The position numbers and the translations under genes are program-made. From Parascedosporium putredinis (taxonomy: Eukaryota; Ascomycota; Sordariomycetes; Microascales; Microascaceae), in assembly GCA_949357655.1 (NCBI GenBank), contig CASHTG010000015.1:2666001-2730000 (forward strand): DNA of 64,000 nt, in the 5' to 3' direction. Below the pieces are notes generated by a model. It was given only the letters and a program-made list of their open reading frames with translations, searched no databases and was not told the DNA's origin. Below are positions 1 through 15,046 of the stretch, one piece after another (the first letter of the stretch is position 1; each line of letters starts with the position of its first letter).

Positions 1-1519
1 GGCGTGCGAGGGAGTGTAAAGGAGGGCGACCTCGGACATACACCAAAGAAGGTTGTGAACACTGGTTGGCTTTGAACGACGTTGAATGCGGAAGTTTGAC
101 TGTCCTCTTTCTAGGCGCTGATATGCAACCGGCGCATTCGAGATAGAAGGCGCACAAATTGAAGGAAATTCTTCTCCAAGTTGCGCTCCGTGGATGGTCT
201 TTTGGGCAAGTGTGAAGGCAAAGAGAAGGCGCGTTGGGGGAATAAGAGAAGGCGGAAAGAGCAGAGTTGGAAACACTTGATCGTCAAGTGCGGGAGGGTG
301 TGGGTGTGATGGGACAAGTCAAGAAAGAGAAAGGAAGGAGGCCAGTGACTGGTGTGTCGACGGGTGGCTCCTTTTCTTTCTTTTCTTCACAGAGAGAGAT
401 CGACAGGCCACTGTCAATTCGCGAAGAGAAGGCGGAGTTGGGCCAGGGTTGAGGATGGCAGGTAAAAACCCGAACCCTGAGTGGGTATGGAGTATTCGAA
501 TGATGGGGGAAGGGGGAAGGGGGTAGAACAGGGTTAGACGCAGGTAGTTCGCAAGGGAAAAGAAGGTGAGCTGGCTCAGGTACCTTCAGAGGTAAATTGC
601 TTGGTCACGGATCCGGGAACCAGCTAAGGGCGGCCGAGGGGGCGGGAGCTGGGCCGGTACAACTCGGTAGATAATGGCGAAAAATAAATATGGGGGGTCA
701 GATTTGGGGTGGTTTGAGAGAGAGAGACCAGCAGGGTCCCACAAAGGGCACAAGGGTCGAGGATCAGCACAAGATGGGAAAGGGTTACTAGCGGGCCTTT
801 GGGATTAGCTTAGCGCTCAAACTGGCGTCGTCGAGAAAGAGCGAAAGGTTGATGACTTCAATGCCGTCCTTGGGGGTGTCGATCTGGTCGCAACGGGCAC
901 AGCTCGCTCTCGCCCACTGCTACTGGCGAGGTAGGGGGCGCTGTCAATCACCGAATGAAGGTGCACGAGATTAGACGTCGATGCCCACGCCGAAGCTTTC
1001 TACTAGCGACCCTTATCTTCTGTTCTGATATAACGGCAAAATATCGTGTGGTCAAAAGTGGTGGTGTCGGGCAATGTGGGAAAAATAATGAGTTTGAAAG
1101 CAACGAAGAAGGTAGTCGTCAGCTGTTCATCCAACTATAGAACGGAGAGAAAACTAGGGTCTGATATATATGGGGGATATATGGTTGCTCTCTTTGACTC
1201 AAGCGTGGCGCTTGACAGAAATGACAACAGAGTTGGGAAGAAAAGAAAAAGAGAGAGAGAACAGGTGCAAGTTCGCATTCCACGCCTTCACTTTCCTATC
1301 TCCCGCCCCTAGCTCTCTCTCTCTCTCTATGTTTTTCTCTCTCTCAGTGTTCCCCCTTTCTTTCTCCGCTTCAAACTTGGGCCCCTTTGGTTCGAGACGA
1401 AGGGCGATGATGTCGACCAGGACACCACAGCCACTAGTAACACCGGGGACACGAAAGGGAGGGGGCAAGTGAAGAGTGCTGTCCTGGAAAGAAGGACGGG
1501 TTTTCTTGTACCTGATGAG

Positions 1520-1549
1520 GTACTGTCAAGATACTGTCAAGATACTGTA
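1520..1549. repeat. Short tandem repeat, 11-bp unit
   Basis: The unit TACTGTCAAGA is repeated nearly three times in a row. No gene is nearby. Confidence 0.7.
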
Positions 1550-2230
1550 GACAATACAAACAGTCGCTGTATTTCGACTTGGGATACATTATTACGCCTT
1601 GGGGCTGGCGGGGGACCATGAGAAGTCTCAATGGGTGGGAACGGACAAGTAGAGTCGACTAAGGATTGTATTCACGGGTAAAGCGTAATGTGTGGAGCAA
1701 GCACGGTAAGTGAAATACTGTATATCTTGCTGTGGTGGGAGCAGTCGTTTTGGAGGTGTGTATATAGAGTGATGAGGTCAATTGTCATGGGGCGTGTTTC
1801 TAAATCCATCAACTTCGAGCCCAGGGTGTGGGTGGGTGTGGAGAGTTGCCGTCCAGCCAGGGTTGAGCAAGGTCTTGAGTCTGTACTGAATACCACCTCT
1901 ATAGAGTATTACAGCTTCCATGTTATGTACCTAGTACTCTTTGAGAAGAAGTCGCCTCTCCACCTTGCGGACCTTCACTCCTCTCCTTTTGACCTCTGGA
2001 TCCCTTGTTCAACGATTAAGGGACAGCACAGTTAATTAACAGTGTCAAAACGATCCTCCAGGGCATCAGTCACCGCCTCAAAAGTACTCTTTGAGTCCTA
2101 TTACAGGGATCGTGAGGAGAGGGCGAATGGGTCCGTCAGTTGGACCTCGACACGCACTGTAATGTATTAATGGGTGAATCAATGGTTGTAGTTGACGTTT
2201 GCTTCTCCCTGTGAGCTCAGAACCGGCACT

Positions 2231-2256
2231 ATTTTATTTTATTTTATTTTATTTTA
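2231..2256. repeat. (ATTTT)n microsatellite
   Basis: About five copies of the pentamer ATTTT sit inside an AT-rich patch (about 2225-2350), which contrasts with the balanced composition around it. Confidence 0.85.
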
Positions 2257-5200
2257 AATTAAAAATTTTCGTTTTTATAAATCGGTTTTCTTCCGTATGG
2301 ACGCAAAGCCCATTTCTTAGCCGCCATATTTATAGTATAGAATATTTTAAAATGGGGCACCCCTTCTGTGAAGGACTGATGAGAACATTAGGGTGTCGTG
2401 GGGTATACAGCCCAATGCCGGAGAAGCTTGGGGGTGAGGAGTGAGATCCAGTCTGAACTGTCGCGCCCACCATACACCATGGACATCTCGGGTTAATCTG
2501 CTAGGAATGGGCGGGTGAAGCAAGATGGTGGGGAGGTGAAGGAAAGGGGACCAGGGGGGCGAATGTTTGATGTCATCAGCTATCACAGGCTCGGGTCGAC
2601 AGCTCTCAGGCTACTAGACAAGCAGGCAGGGCTATGAAAGGTGCAACTGTACTAGGTATGGCGTTGCCTTGCGGGGGTTCTCGAAAAGAAGGATTCTCAC
2701 GATCTGTGGATGTAGTACCCAGGACTTTCTCCCTCCCTGGGTCGCAACTCATGAAACCAGAGAACGAGGCTCAGAATTCTTCGATGGTGAGCATCGAGCC
2801 TGCCCTTCCTTCCCGCCCTCCTTCAAGACATACAATAAAAAAAAAAAAAGCAACCCCTATCAGAGAGCCTACCTCTTCGAAGAGGAAAGAGCGGATTTTT
2901 GGAGTACAAGCCGTGATGCAGGGACCGAGGTCTGGATCTCTTGAGGACGACTTGTAGCCTCAGGCTAAGGTGGCTCATGGCCTCGGGGAGAGAGGGGGTT
3001 TTCCCGGGCTTCTTTCTTATTTACTATAGGGCGAAATGTGTACTTTCGATCGTAGCCAAGGTCGCGTCTCCGGAGAGCCAGTCACCTAGCATTGCTGAAA
3101 CGGGAGAAGAAAAAAAAGTAGGCAAAAGGAAAAAGAAAAAGAAAAAAGGTAGAGCGGGGGCATGAAAGCTCTTGCTTGTTAGCAAGGCAAGGATTAGTAT
3201 ACTACAAGTAGGTTGTGGATTAAAAAAGGTGGGGAAGGAACACATCTGGGCCAGTAAAATCGGGTGGTATTTCGCCCGACTGATGGTAAACGGGTTACGA
3301 GCAGATTCCGGCGTTAGACGGAACTACTCTCGTAATCTGATGTGACGGGGAGGTCCAGCCCAGCCGGTTCGCCTCAACCACACTGACGCCCACAGCTGCG
3401 CAGAGTGATGGATTAATGCCAGGGGCGACAGCGGAAGCCTGCTGCGCAACCCTGATTTGCCGCGCGCTGGACAACCAGGCAGGGAAGTTGGATGGATCCT
3501 TTTTCTGGTGGCGTTCTTTATCGCCGAGGACACCCTGCCCAAGAGTCCGTCATGGGCTATATTCTCCCGAGTCGAAAACACCGTGCTTCGTAAAAGACGA
3601 ATCCATTATTACTATCCGAGCTCTTCAGAAGTGCCAAGAGCTCAACAGTTCGGCCGAAGGCTCGCCGGAATATGCTATTTTCTAAGCATCCTCGCGATAT
3701 TCCCGTCTTCCCATCCAAGGGACGAGGAAATGTGTGAGACAAAGCCTATCAAATGTCCTTTCCAGGCCAGGAAGGGACACCCTAGTCTTCACCTCCACTT
3801 CGCTCCACGGCCGCACCTTCTCTCTCACCCATCAGCATGCCCAACAGAGGAGAGTAGGTTGATATACCAATACAACACCCTCCCTTTTGCCTGAGCAGCT
3901 CGGACACCAGTGTTATAACGGATGGTGGCCTAGTGCTCGCATTCACGGCTCGCCTAAAGAGATTGGTCTTACGGAGGATAAAAACCTTGTGGCCGCATGG
4001 AATTTTTGTGGCACTGCCGAGCTTGAACTTGGGGGTCCCAACGCCTTGACCTCGACGATGCCGCGTGTTCTATCTTTTCCTTCTTCACCTCAAGTGAGGG
4101 GGCAAGCGGGTTTGCTTTCCCCGTTCTCGGGAATCGGGCTTCGAGGAATTAGTTGTGGAGGTAGGTGGTGGGGACGACATTGTGTGACTTGAGGAAGAGG
4201 CCAGTCCAAGTAGAATCTTATTAGACCCATGATCCATTTACCCACTGATGAATGCGATCAATCCATCCATCCAGACCCATTGATGGTGGATTGTTCAAGC
4301 TTGATGAAGAACAAGCTATTACAGTGCGCCGTCTAGCTGCCCACTTCAGAGGCGCAATGTTAATTTACAGAAGCCCGTGGGGCCAGCGTCTCGAGGGAAA
4401 GTGGGGGCTCTAACACAGCTAAGTGTGGCTTGAAACTCCAGGTAACGGAGGCATTGGAACCTCGAAGTCGAACGCGGATTGGAGGAGTGGAAGATAGCCC
4501 TGAAATGTGGCTTCTCGCCGTTGAGCGATTACCAGCTGATCCCTGACGTAAAGTCCTGGACAAAAGAGGCTAGGAGGGCTGACCGGAGGCCAAGTTTCTG
4601 CTGGGGAGGCAAGAGCAATGCTGAGCGCTAAGTACACGAGGGCATGCCGGTTCCGGGTTGGGTACTATTCAATGGGCTTGGTCGTCAAGGGTGTTCAAGT
4701 GATCATGGGTGTTCGTTCAGGAACAAGAAGTTGGGGGCTAAGGATGGCAGGGTGCATGCATTTTCAGCCTTTTTCCCAAGCTATGAGATCAATTGAGATA
4801 GGGATAGGGAGCACGAGATGGACAAGCCCTCCGCCCAATCTACTATTTAGAGCGCCTATTCTCGTGCGGGAACGAAAACCGGTCAAATAGTACTACGAGT
4901 ATTGTTATCTGACTACTTCGAGAAAGACGGGCACATCATTGAAAAAGCCTGCGCTCCAGGAATTCTCTCCAGGTCAGCACACTTTACACCTGATGTGTCG
5001 ATTTCTCGGCTCTGAGGTCCCCCAGGGTCCGTTGAACGCTTCGCCGCATCCGGGTTAGGCGTGTTCACGCAATATCCCCCGGAGTTTTTAGGCGCTCTCA
5101 TTCGCTGCTTCAGATTTTAGTTTGTCTCCTTCCTCGGAAAGGGTCGCTGCTTCAACCCGTCCCATGTTCGGGCGGTTTCGCGGGTTACGTCAGAGGCACA

Positions 5201-7976
5201 GCCAGCTGCACCGGAAAGGAAGGGGACCCCTAAAACGGGGCGCTTGTCTTAAACGTCATTACTTTTTCCGAGTACCAACCCAGGCTCGCCACCTGGCGCC
5301 CCCTTCATTGCGCTGAAAGGCTCTTTTTCCCACCACAAGTCGAGCAGAGAGAGATGTCAGAAATGACGAGATCACTGTCTTGGTCCGGGACGTTTCGTCT
5401 CCTTCTAAGGAACCCTCCAAGCAACAGCCATATGAAAGAAACATCCATACCCGGTGTCTGTGTATCCCCCATAGTAGATGGCATCAAGTCTTGCAACAAA
5501 GAAGAACAGTCAAGGTAGCCCATATCCCCGTCAAACACTCGAAGTCAAGGCCCCACACGAGCCAAAGACATCCATACATCCAGATTCAAGGCTATTACTC
5601 AATTTTGGGCCTCTATATTGGTACAACTTGCTTTGACATTTTGCGCCTCACGCGGTCAGCCCTTGGGGCAATCAATGCCTGCTTCTCCCCGTGGCAAAAG
5701 GCACCTGGAACCCCTCGAGCTCTTTGATTCTATACCAAAGGTTCGTTATCTGCGGTGCAAACAGGATGGATTTTCCCAGAAAATAGTTGGCACTCAGCTT
5801 TCTGTAAGTCCCCGCAAGACACGCTTTGAGCATCCACCACCCTCTCAGCCACTCGACTTCCAGCCACAGAGCGTTTAACTCAGCTACGTATTTTTTTTGT
5901 TTTTGTGTTTTGCTCTTCTCTGAGCCTACCATTATTCTCGTTCAGTGGGGGTAGGGTGTGCCTTGTGAGCGCTGGCTTCAAGTTGCCTTTGACTCACCTG
6001 AGGAAAGGCCCGAAGACACAATCTATCCCTGCTCACTGGGCTGGCCAGACCACCCTCGATGAACTCCCTCATACCACAGGTATGGTAAAATCCACCATCA
6101 GGGTCTCGACCAGCCTCTTTGAGGAAGCTGCATCCTTCTCCGGGACCTCGATCATCGCCGTCGGCACATAGCCCCTCCCCGGCCTCGATTTCCCCAACCC
6201 CTGACACTTACTCGGCAGGAATACGGACGATCTTGAGGTGGCGCTTGCGCTAGATCCTTGGTCCAACATCGTAGTTCCATTCTCCCTAGAATCTAGCACC
6301 AAACGCCCAAGATGGCGGGTAGGATCTGGCAGAAGCCCCCAGCCGGCTGATCGACTGGCTGCTCGAGTTGCAGGCGTTTGATGCGTAGCTCACGGCTTCT
6401 GATCTGCCCCGCGCCCCTTGCGCACTGACAAGTTGTCGACAACGGGCGGGCTTTGCCGCATGCATACCGGCCCACGCTATCAGACGAGACGAGAGCCCAA
6501 GCCTACTTCCCCACGGTGGTCGACTATTCCCGTGAAGCTGGCAATCAACAACATGAGTTTTCATGGCACAGCTCTAGAGGGAAGCGAATGTGAGAATGTT
6601 GGAAGAGATAATGCAGGCTCGGCCAACGATTCCGACCCACCAAATGGGGTTTCCCAGCCGATCGGGCGATATGGCTTGAAATTTCTTTTAAATTCCTCAT
6701 AAAGTCAATCCTGAAAGTAAATCATTGATAGCTGCTCGGGTGGCCAGGACTCGACCCACGTGCGACGGCATTTTAGCTGCACTAGAGTACGTCTCCTCGA
6801 GACGTGTTTTACTTGCAGCGTTTCATTCTGTACTCTTGCTCAATTTCGGAGGGATCGCTAGCATTTCCTAGATCTGTTCTCTTGTCCATCAGATCCCTCT
6901 CTTGCCCTCATACTGTACCTGCATATGCTGGTCCATCGAGAGTGGTCTCCTTGACTTGCAACGCGCTGGCTATAGAACATCTATCTACCTTGATGGAAGG
7001 TAGCTGGCGCCATCGACAAGCTAGGTCGTGCCATCCACTAGACCGAGACCGGCACGGCCGGGCCATAACCTGCTCTTTTCTAACTTTTAACAACTTATCA
7101 TGTTGATGTTTAGGCACCTTGCTAGAGGTAGACCGACCTCCCTGAGTCTCGCCCGTTCTGGACTCATATGTGAGAAATCCTATCCTCGGTCTAGTTTTTA
7201 GTACCTGCTGAGACAAGACTGCTATGTGGTTGGTGGTCGTGCAAGAAAGAGTCCTCCTGGGGATTAGGTAGACCCGACAAAAGTCCATCCTTTTTGACGT
7301 GAAGCGAACATGCCCAGCTCGAGACGCGGCGCGATTTCTTTTCCTCAGCCAGGATTCGGCAGTCGGGGTGGGTGGGGCTGACTAGATCAATTGCAATACT
7401 CCCTGGGTCTCCCGCTCCGAGGCTTCACTGCGTGGACAAAGGGTGGGCATCATTCCTGCCAGTATTGTGCTGGCCATTCAACATTGGATCAACACCAGAG
7501 GTGGTGGAGAGAGAGTTGGTGGGCAAGGTGGGCAACGGCCTCCATGAATGTCAGTCTGTTGCATAAGTCTTCCAGGTCATCCCTCTCGGAGCGTTACATC
7601 TTGTGGGGGTCCACGGCCATCAAGGACCCCACCTGCACCTTGAGCGTCATCTCGGGGATGGATCTTCCGCGCTAGGCATAAGGGCGGGATAGTGGCTTGC
7701 ATGGGAAAGACCAGCTAGCCCAGGCCCATCCATGAGCCGTCCTGGTCTGGTGAAGGGATTGTGCGACAGACGCCAGATACAACTACGGTCACTACGCGAC
7801 AGCGCAAGCATGCTAATATGCGCAGGGAAGGCCAGGGCTACATCGCCAATGACCGTGGCCGCATTGAATTCTCGACGGCAGAGGACAGCAATTGAAGGAT
7901 AGGGGGCCTACACGAGATATGAATGGAGAGAAATATCCCGAGGTATCCAATTGATCCATTACTTCAATTGGTGCCC

Positions 7977-8032
7977 TCTCCTCACTCCTCACTCCTCACT
8001 CCCCTTCCCCAAGAAAAAAAAAAAAAAAAAAA
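7977..8032. repeat. 7-bp tandem repeat followed by a 19-A run
   Basis: Three to four copies of a CTCACTC-type heptamer lead into a poly-A run at 8014-8032. The A run is not preceded by a recognisable coding or retroelement sequence, so I do not call it a retroposed tail. Confidence 0.7.
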
Positions 8033-11000
8033 GAGCCAGACAATAATGAAAGAAGGGATGAAGAACCAAGGTTGACATAAAAATTAGATCAACAGAAGAG
8101 AAGAGGAAACGCTTCAAGCCTTTAAGAGGCGAACGTGATTTTTAACGGGCGGTTCTATTCTTTGACTGGGGACCGAGGAAACATCACTAGCAGCCCAGTG
8201 AGGCCAGGACGCACCGCGCCCTTTACGGACGAGGGGACAGTCCGGGATTCGGGAAGAATATTACCCGGTGTACTCGGTACAGCCTGGGGCATCAGCGACG
8301 CCGGCATTTTAATTACAGCAAAGCTAGCCGCAACCGGACTGGAGAGCCATCTGAATGCAAAGGTCAACGGCGAGCTAGTCATCGGGGAGAACGGGGAGGT
8401 GCTCCTGAAGTCAGTGACGAGAAGCGCCCCTTCCCATCTCAACCCAACAACGGAGCCCAACCTAACTCGCACAGAAAAGAGAAGGAAGAAAATTTCTTTT
8501 TGACGGGGCCTAACAATGAATCGAAAAGAAAGAGAAAAAAAGTTGATACATTATGAGAAGAGCGCAGAGCCCGCAGAGATTGCGGGTGGGGATGGGGATG
8601 TTCTTTTCTTTTCGCTCTTCGGGCAACAGTTCCACTCCATTTCTGTCGCTTGTCCCGGCTATCAGAGCCTCCTCAAGATACACGTCAGCCAAACTAAAAG
8701 CCCCACAGCCAAGCTGGCCTTCCTTTCCCAAACATCTTTGAGTGAGACCTTTTGGTCAAGGGTCGGTTGATTGGTGTTGGGGAGAGGGACGTGTACAATA
8801 CACCTCTTGGGCCCATCGATTGGATGGAGCGTGGCTTGACCAGCGGTCGAGGCCGTGGGAGCAAGAACGAAGTCCAGGAGGGATACACTGTATTCAGAAT
8901 TAGCTCAGAAGGTGGCGCCCGTGGACTTTCAGAGCAAAGCCGGCCCAATTGACATCTCTGGATGAGGGCGCTAGAGCTGAAAGTGGCAGGGCCCTGGTCG
9001 GTTATTTGGAATGAAAGTGCAGGTGCAAGGCGATTGCGCTAGCGCGATGCAAGACGCAAGTACATCGACGTTGCTCGTAAACCAGGGAAGAAGGGACAAG
9101 CAGCACCCAAAGAGAGGGGGAAAAACCAAAAAGAACCGACTTGTATAAGTATCATTGATGAGTGAGGAAGTGAAAGTTAAAGAAAGGAGCACAAGTAATA
9201 CAACTGTCAAGTTGTGGAGGAAATCCGGCACCAATCACCTCGGGTGGCTTGAGGCCTGGATGCGCAGCCTCTCTTGTGACGATTCTACAATAACCCATTG
9301 TTGGAGTGCTTGTGGGCGTGAATGAGAGGGCTCGAAGACCGGATCCTCCCCTTGCCGCAGCCAGCCCGCCAGCCGTGCTCTTGCCACCGACGCCAATTGT
9401 GCCACAGCTTCCCACCGATGAATGATTGGTAGTGTCTCTCCTGCCCAGACAAGGTATCGATACTAGTTCATGTGCCCTCAGACGCGGTGACCAGCAGTGT
9501 TGCCAAAAGACTCTGGTTTTCTCCATACATGGTGTGGAGTGGAGCAGTGCTTGTTTGCCCACAGAGATGAACGATGAGATGCACCGCTCGTGGCCCAAAC
9601 AGCAACCGACCAGGGCCTGGAGTGTTTTACGGCGGGCGTCGTTCCTTAGCGCCCTTTTTCTTTGCATTTTTACCCAAAGCTATCCCCTCCTAGGCTCGAC
9701 TCCCCCATCTCAATCGGAGATATGCCTCATGCGCCGCCGGCATGCGCGTGAGCACTCTCGGCTTACCGCCAACTGCCAGCCTCTTGAAAGGGGGAAGAGG
9801 GAAGGGGGGAGGGGGAGGGGTTGAAAGAAAGACAGGGAGAGAAAAAAACAAGCCAGATACAAAACGCGCAAGGCATCTTTGGATCCAATGGATTTGATCA
9901 GTAAAAGAGTGGCGCCCTTCTGTGGGAGCTGGTATCGGCACAGAAATAGCAAACCCTTCCTAAAAACTCGGAAGAAAAATCTTCATCCAAATGCTTGGAA
10001 GTGGAGAGACGGACATTGGTACCTAACCCTGACAAGAGGCGCATCTCGCACTCTCGCACAGAAAGTCAATTGCCCCCACCGTCCCTATTGTAGACAAAGT
10101 ACTCACGATGGAGCGAGAAAATATTTCTTCCTTTCTCATTCTTTCTCTCTTTCGCCCAGATCAAATGTTACTTGGTTGTGCATGGGGAAAGGGGCCAGGG
10201 ACTAGGTAGAGGCGGCATTACCGGCGAAGAGAGGGGCCGAGGGGGAGCAACGGCCGTGATTCCAACGCCAAACGGATTTCGTCACTCCAAAATCTCGAGA
10301 TTTGGAGATGGCGAACTAGTATTGCGCTCCGTGATAGGACTATAGCATCGATGTCAGAAGAGCAGGACGATGATGTCGTTCGTCCATTACGACGCTGGCT
10401 GTTGATTCCCGCTCGACAATTTGGCCAGTGAGACGCCACAAAGGCCCACTAGAGCAAGAATAGACTAGCGCTGGTTTACCAAGCCCGCCGATCATCTTCT
10501 CGCCCTACCAGCTGATGGATGGTTGATGCAACGGTGAGTAACCACCCAGAAATTAAGTAAACCCGATCGAGACACATGAAACACATCCGACATGGGGGCC
10601 CTTGCAGCACAGGAGGAGGAGCCCACCCCGGCGAGCAACACCCCGGCGAGCAACCGGGTAAACCGACGACACTCATCATCCGGGTCGTGGGGAAAAGCGG
10701 CCAGAGATTGAATCAAGTACTAGCCTGCTGAAAGCCGTACTTGGGATCCAACACTTGGGAGTTGGTGCCCCAGGCGTTTCTCACTCTCCTCGGTACGAAC
10801 TGGAGTGAGGGCGAGGATGGCACCTCAACGATGGAAGGAGCCACCCGGGCATGATTGATCACTTGAAGGTTCTCGGGCCAATCTCACATGTACAGCGAAG
10901 AATTTGGAAAGCCTCGGGGTGAGCGGTGGGAGGGTGAGCCAGCTTTGCTCTTGATCAGTTGTGATTCGAGGAAGCTTCAGCGCCCGCATACCAGAGTGCA

Positions 11001-12095
11001 TACTCGATTGAATGCGGTATGGATCATCACCAACTCAGGCTGGATGATGCAAGCAGGTCCATCTGGCCCTCCCTTTTTCTTTCTCTTTCTTTGTGTGCCC
11101 CTCCCAAGGAAAAAGTCGACCAAGCAAAGCAGCAACAGGCACAAGAGAAAAACGAACATGGAATACCTGGGCCAAGCTCTCTCATCACCTCCCGGCCCTC
11201 CTTTTCTTCAGCCGGGCTCAGATGTGCCGCGAAATCACCGGTGGTTGTCCAAGCCAGACACAGTTGGCGAAGACGGGCCACCAGATGGGTCGCTCTTTGC
11301 CTTTGCTTCAAGAAAATTTGGGGAGGGATCGATCCCACTTTCCCTATCCTATCTATTCCAAGAGCGCGTACGTCCGGACGAGGCTCGGGATGGGGTTGTC
11401 GTGCCGCTCCTTCAATGTGTCTAGCGCATTGTCATGCTCCTTCATGCGTGGCCACAAGCTTGATGTCCCCGCTTCAGGCTGGCCCATTCTCTGCCTCGTG
11501 CCTTGACGCGATCACATTTGACTATTTGACTATTTGACTACTGGCAATACGAGGTTACCTTCTTGGAGAGCTTGAACTATATTGTCCAGATGTCGAGCAT
11601 GGCCGGCTTCGGTTTCAGCGAGTGAGGCAAGGCGGGCTCAGCAGGAGCGGCATGGGTATCAGCAGCCTCTTCGGTCTGTTTGTTGGAAACGACCCCATTC
11701 ATGGCTGTTTGGACCACAGTTCCGGTTTGTTTTACAAGCCCTTTCGGCCCGGATTGGAGTCAACCAAATTTCACATCCTAGTACTGCCAGGAACGACCTA
11801 GCAAAGGCGAAAAAATTTCCCGTGTGCTAGCCCCCTTGAAAGGAGGCGCGTCGATCATGGCTGGGCCTTGCCTGGCAGAGACACTGGCTGTGGGTACTGG
11901 TGGGTAGTGGGTAAAGGAGAAGAAGACTGATCAGCAGACCCAGATAACCGATGGGCCGGAAACTACATGCAGCACGTTTTCGTTGTTGGTACAGCGCAGA
12001 ATTCCCATCCCGGGGTGCGGGTTGAGCATCGAAACAGCGTTGCAGCGACTCACTCGAGGACTAGCTCCTTTTCTTTTTCGTCCTTTTTCCCTCCC

Positions 12096-12113
12096 TTTTT
12101 TTTTTTTTTTTTT
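12096..12113. repeat. Poly-T run in a CT-rich tract
   Basis: An 18-T run lies inside about 120 bases of almost pure pyrimidine (about 12060-12180). Such tracts are common in fungal promoters and leaders, but no gene starts nearby. Confidence 0.8.
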
Positions 12114-15046
12114 CTTTTCTCTCTCTCTTTTTTGCCTTTCTTTCTTTTCTTTTTCTCATTTTTTTCCTCCTCCCATCCCACTTCAAGTGGGTTGGTTTGA
12201 GTGTGTCGCAATGAATGAATGGAACGTCGATCATACAAAGCTCTTCTATTACTGACTGGGTCCGCCACGGCGCCAGGCGACAGAACATGATGGGCAAATG
12301 CGACGATGGCAAGGTTTCCTCGGGCCTCTCTTCCAGAGCTTTCAGCCTACAATGGCAGACTCGACCATCAAATTGACGCGCCGCGATTATCCCCTCCCTC
12401 CCTTCCCTCCCCACCCTTCCCTCATCATCTCAGGAAAAATGAGGAATTAGTGGAGTCGCAAAGGATGCGATGATGGCTGTCGAGGAGCAGAACAGACAAA
12501 TCCCAAGCTTTTGGGTCACATCCCTCAGCCCAGTCTTGCTCGGTTGGCAAATCCACAATGGCGATCATGGCGCAAAATAGCAGTAAATTCAAACAAAGGT
12601 AACCCAAAGAATTCAAATTACCCGCAAAGCTGACAGTGAACCGTGGAATCTCAAAAAATGGATAGGTGCGGACCAGTGGGCGGGCGGCTCAATGTACGTG
12701 ATGGAAGTTCAACCCCGTCGCGTTGTCCTCCAAAATTTGGAAATCAGTGGATGAGTGCGAAGCATTTGTCAAATTCCATCTACCGCGTTGGACCCCCTTT
12801 CTCTTGTTCTTCTTCTCTTTGGATCTGTCTGTCTCCCTCTTCCTCCCCATCCCCCTTCCTTCTTCAGACCACTTTGCCGATACGAGATAATATTCTCAGT
12901 CTTCTCTCAAGAATGGAGCCCTCCGTTGATTAAGGATCGCGAGTGTGGTCCGCGCGCTGGCCGGGGTTCGGTGGATGGAACAAAGGCAAGAAAACGACAT
13001 AACGTAGGGAATTGGGATGTGCTTTCGGGGTGGCCCGTGTGGCCGAGAATACTACACGATGCAGCAACGGCATGAATGTCCAAGTGAACATGAAGTCAAT
13101 GTTGAGGCAATAATGGGGGCCTCTTATTACTTCCGGGGCAGCCCGGGAACCGTGTCGATCCAAGCAAGGCACGGGCTCAAACAGCCGATCTCGAAGACTT
13201 TCTTTCCTTCGGCATTCCCCTGCCCACTTTTGCTCTGAATGGCACGAGGTTCTGGTTTCTCTTGGACGAATTCTCGTGGACGACGAAAATGGACTCGACC
13301 AATCGACGCGTGTGGGTCATTTGGTCATGCTTCTTGGTGAAATCCACGAGCTCCATGTTAGTTCGCCATGCCACCTTGTTAGTTCCCATCGAGCAGTGGC
13401 ATATCCACACTTGCCACAATCCAATTAATGAGTGTAGTTGATCACTGGTATCCATCTGCCCAGCTCATCGCCCCAGTTAATGTGGACCTCCAGCTTTGAT
13501 AATACAGATTTCTCGATTGCCTCAAAGTCTCTAGCACTAGAACGAACTCGAGATTTACAGTCAAAATGTTCGTGAGCAGCACACAGGATGCCCCCCATAC
13601 TAGGGCAATATGTAACGGTATCATTGATATCGTAGTCCCATCACCACATCAGGCAAAAGGCATGGGCAGTTTTGCGCAAGATACCCGAAAGCCACGGAGC
13701 ATGTATTGCTCGCCAGCGTCAGCTTTCGAAGACCCAACTTGATAACGGTCACGAAACTCAACACGGACCGGCAGACGATGGCACCCTGCTATCCAAGGGA
13801 CCCCACCTGCTGTTTTATTTTTCCCTTCCTTTGTTACCTGCATCATCATCAATACCCCGGACTTAGACAATGAGCAAGCCATCCCCAACCCCTGCACAGA
13901 ACAGCAGCCGGCCCTTCCTCGATCAAGGCAAGGGCATCCCACAGAAGGGGAGCGTGGGTGGCTTTAAATTGAGCCTCACCAGTTCAGCCAACGGCTACCC
14001 AGGATCGGAGCACCGCTCGGCGCAACTCTACGCATGCCGCCTAGACCGGGCTTGATGAACAAACAGCAGTTGCACAAATCGAGGCTAGGTCGAGCGTTCG
14101 AAGAAACATTTGATGTCACGCTGAAAAGGTGCCGCGTGCACGCCCCATCAAGTGAGCGCAGCATCGCTCCTGCCCTGTGTTTTGAAAACTTGACACAGCT
14201 AGTCTCGAAATTCCTTGTCCACTGTCCATGTCCACGCGCTGAATCAAGAATGGGGCGACGATTGCGGCATCAGGGTCGCGTCTCTCTGTCTGAGCCTTGT
14301 GCTGGCCGCCCCGTTTCCGTTTCCCTGGCTTACCCCCACCCCCCTTCTTCCATCAATCCTTCCCTCCCAATGATCCCTTTCGACATCACGTCCTGAGCTC
14401 CGGCCCCAGCCCAGTGATGCATCGTGCCTGACCAACCCACTCCCACTCCCTCCCACTCCCGCCCCCGCCCCCACCAACCAACAGCCGCCCTTTCCCTCCC
14501 TGTTCGGCCGATACGCAGGTTTGTGGTGACAGCAGGCACAACGACTCACAAGCTCCGAGTTGGTCAGTTACCATCCATCTCCTTGCATGAATTGGTATGG
14601 ATCCTGTGTGTCGACTTGAACTTCTCTTGCAACGCCCACGCGATAAGAACTTTTACAGGGCAAAGCGTAGTCAATTGATCAGCAGGGACGATGGAAAGCA
14701 TGTTCTGCAATAAATTGGATGAATTCGGATCTGTCGAGTTGGACGGGGATGAACTCCACCCCACTGCGCGATGTCGTTGTAACCACAGAGCGCGCCGCCA
14801 ACGGCTTCAAACAGAACAGTCTGGATTAAACTTGGATCCCCGCCGCCGCTTGCTGTCTCCATTCATCATCAGCCAAGCATAGATTGGACATACTCTTCTC
14901 ATAAAATTGCTCGTAGTGCTGATCAGGGTAGGTTGATTCCGCTAATTTCATGGCTTACATACCTTGAAAGGGGTTTATCTGATTTTCTTCCTGTTCCTTC
15001 CGATACAGTAACCATCATCATCACCGCAGTCCCAGCATCATCGTTA

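Noticed and set aside
6735..6800. Sequence resembling a minus-strand tRNA T arm (GGTCGAGTCC complement)
   Set aside because: The acceptor, D and anticodon stems cannot be formed around it.
8135..8503. 122-codon plus-strand frame with an enzyme-like stretch
   Set aside because: The opposite strand is open over the same interval, the tail is basic low complexity, and I could match it to no family.
10021..10035. CTAACCCT-like string as a telomere repeat or telomerase RNA template
   Set aside because: Fewer than two repeat units and no tandem array or supporting RNA structure.
13177..13660. Minus-strand frames with helical-looking text
   Set aside because: Two different frames over the same bases look equally protein-like, which argues for chance. 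No motif or splice support.
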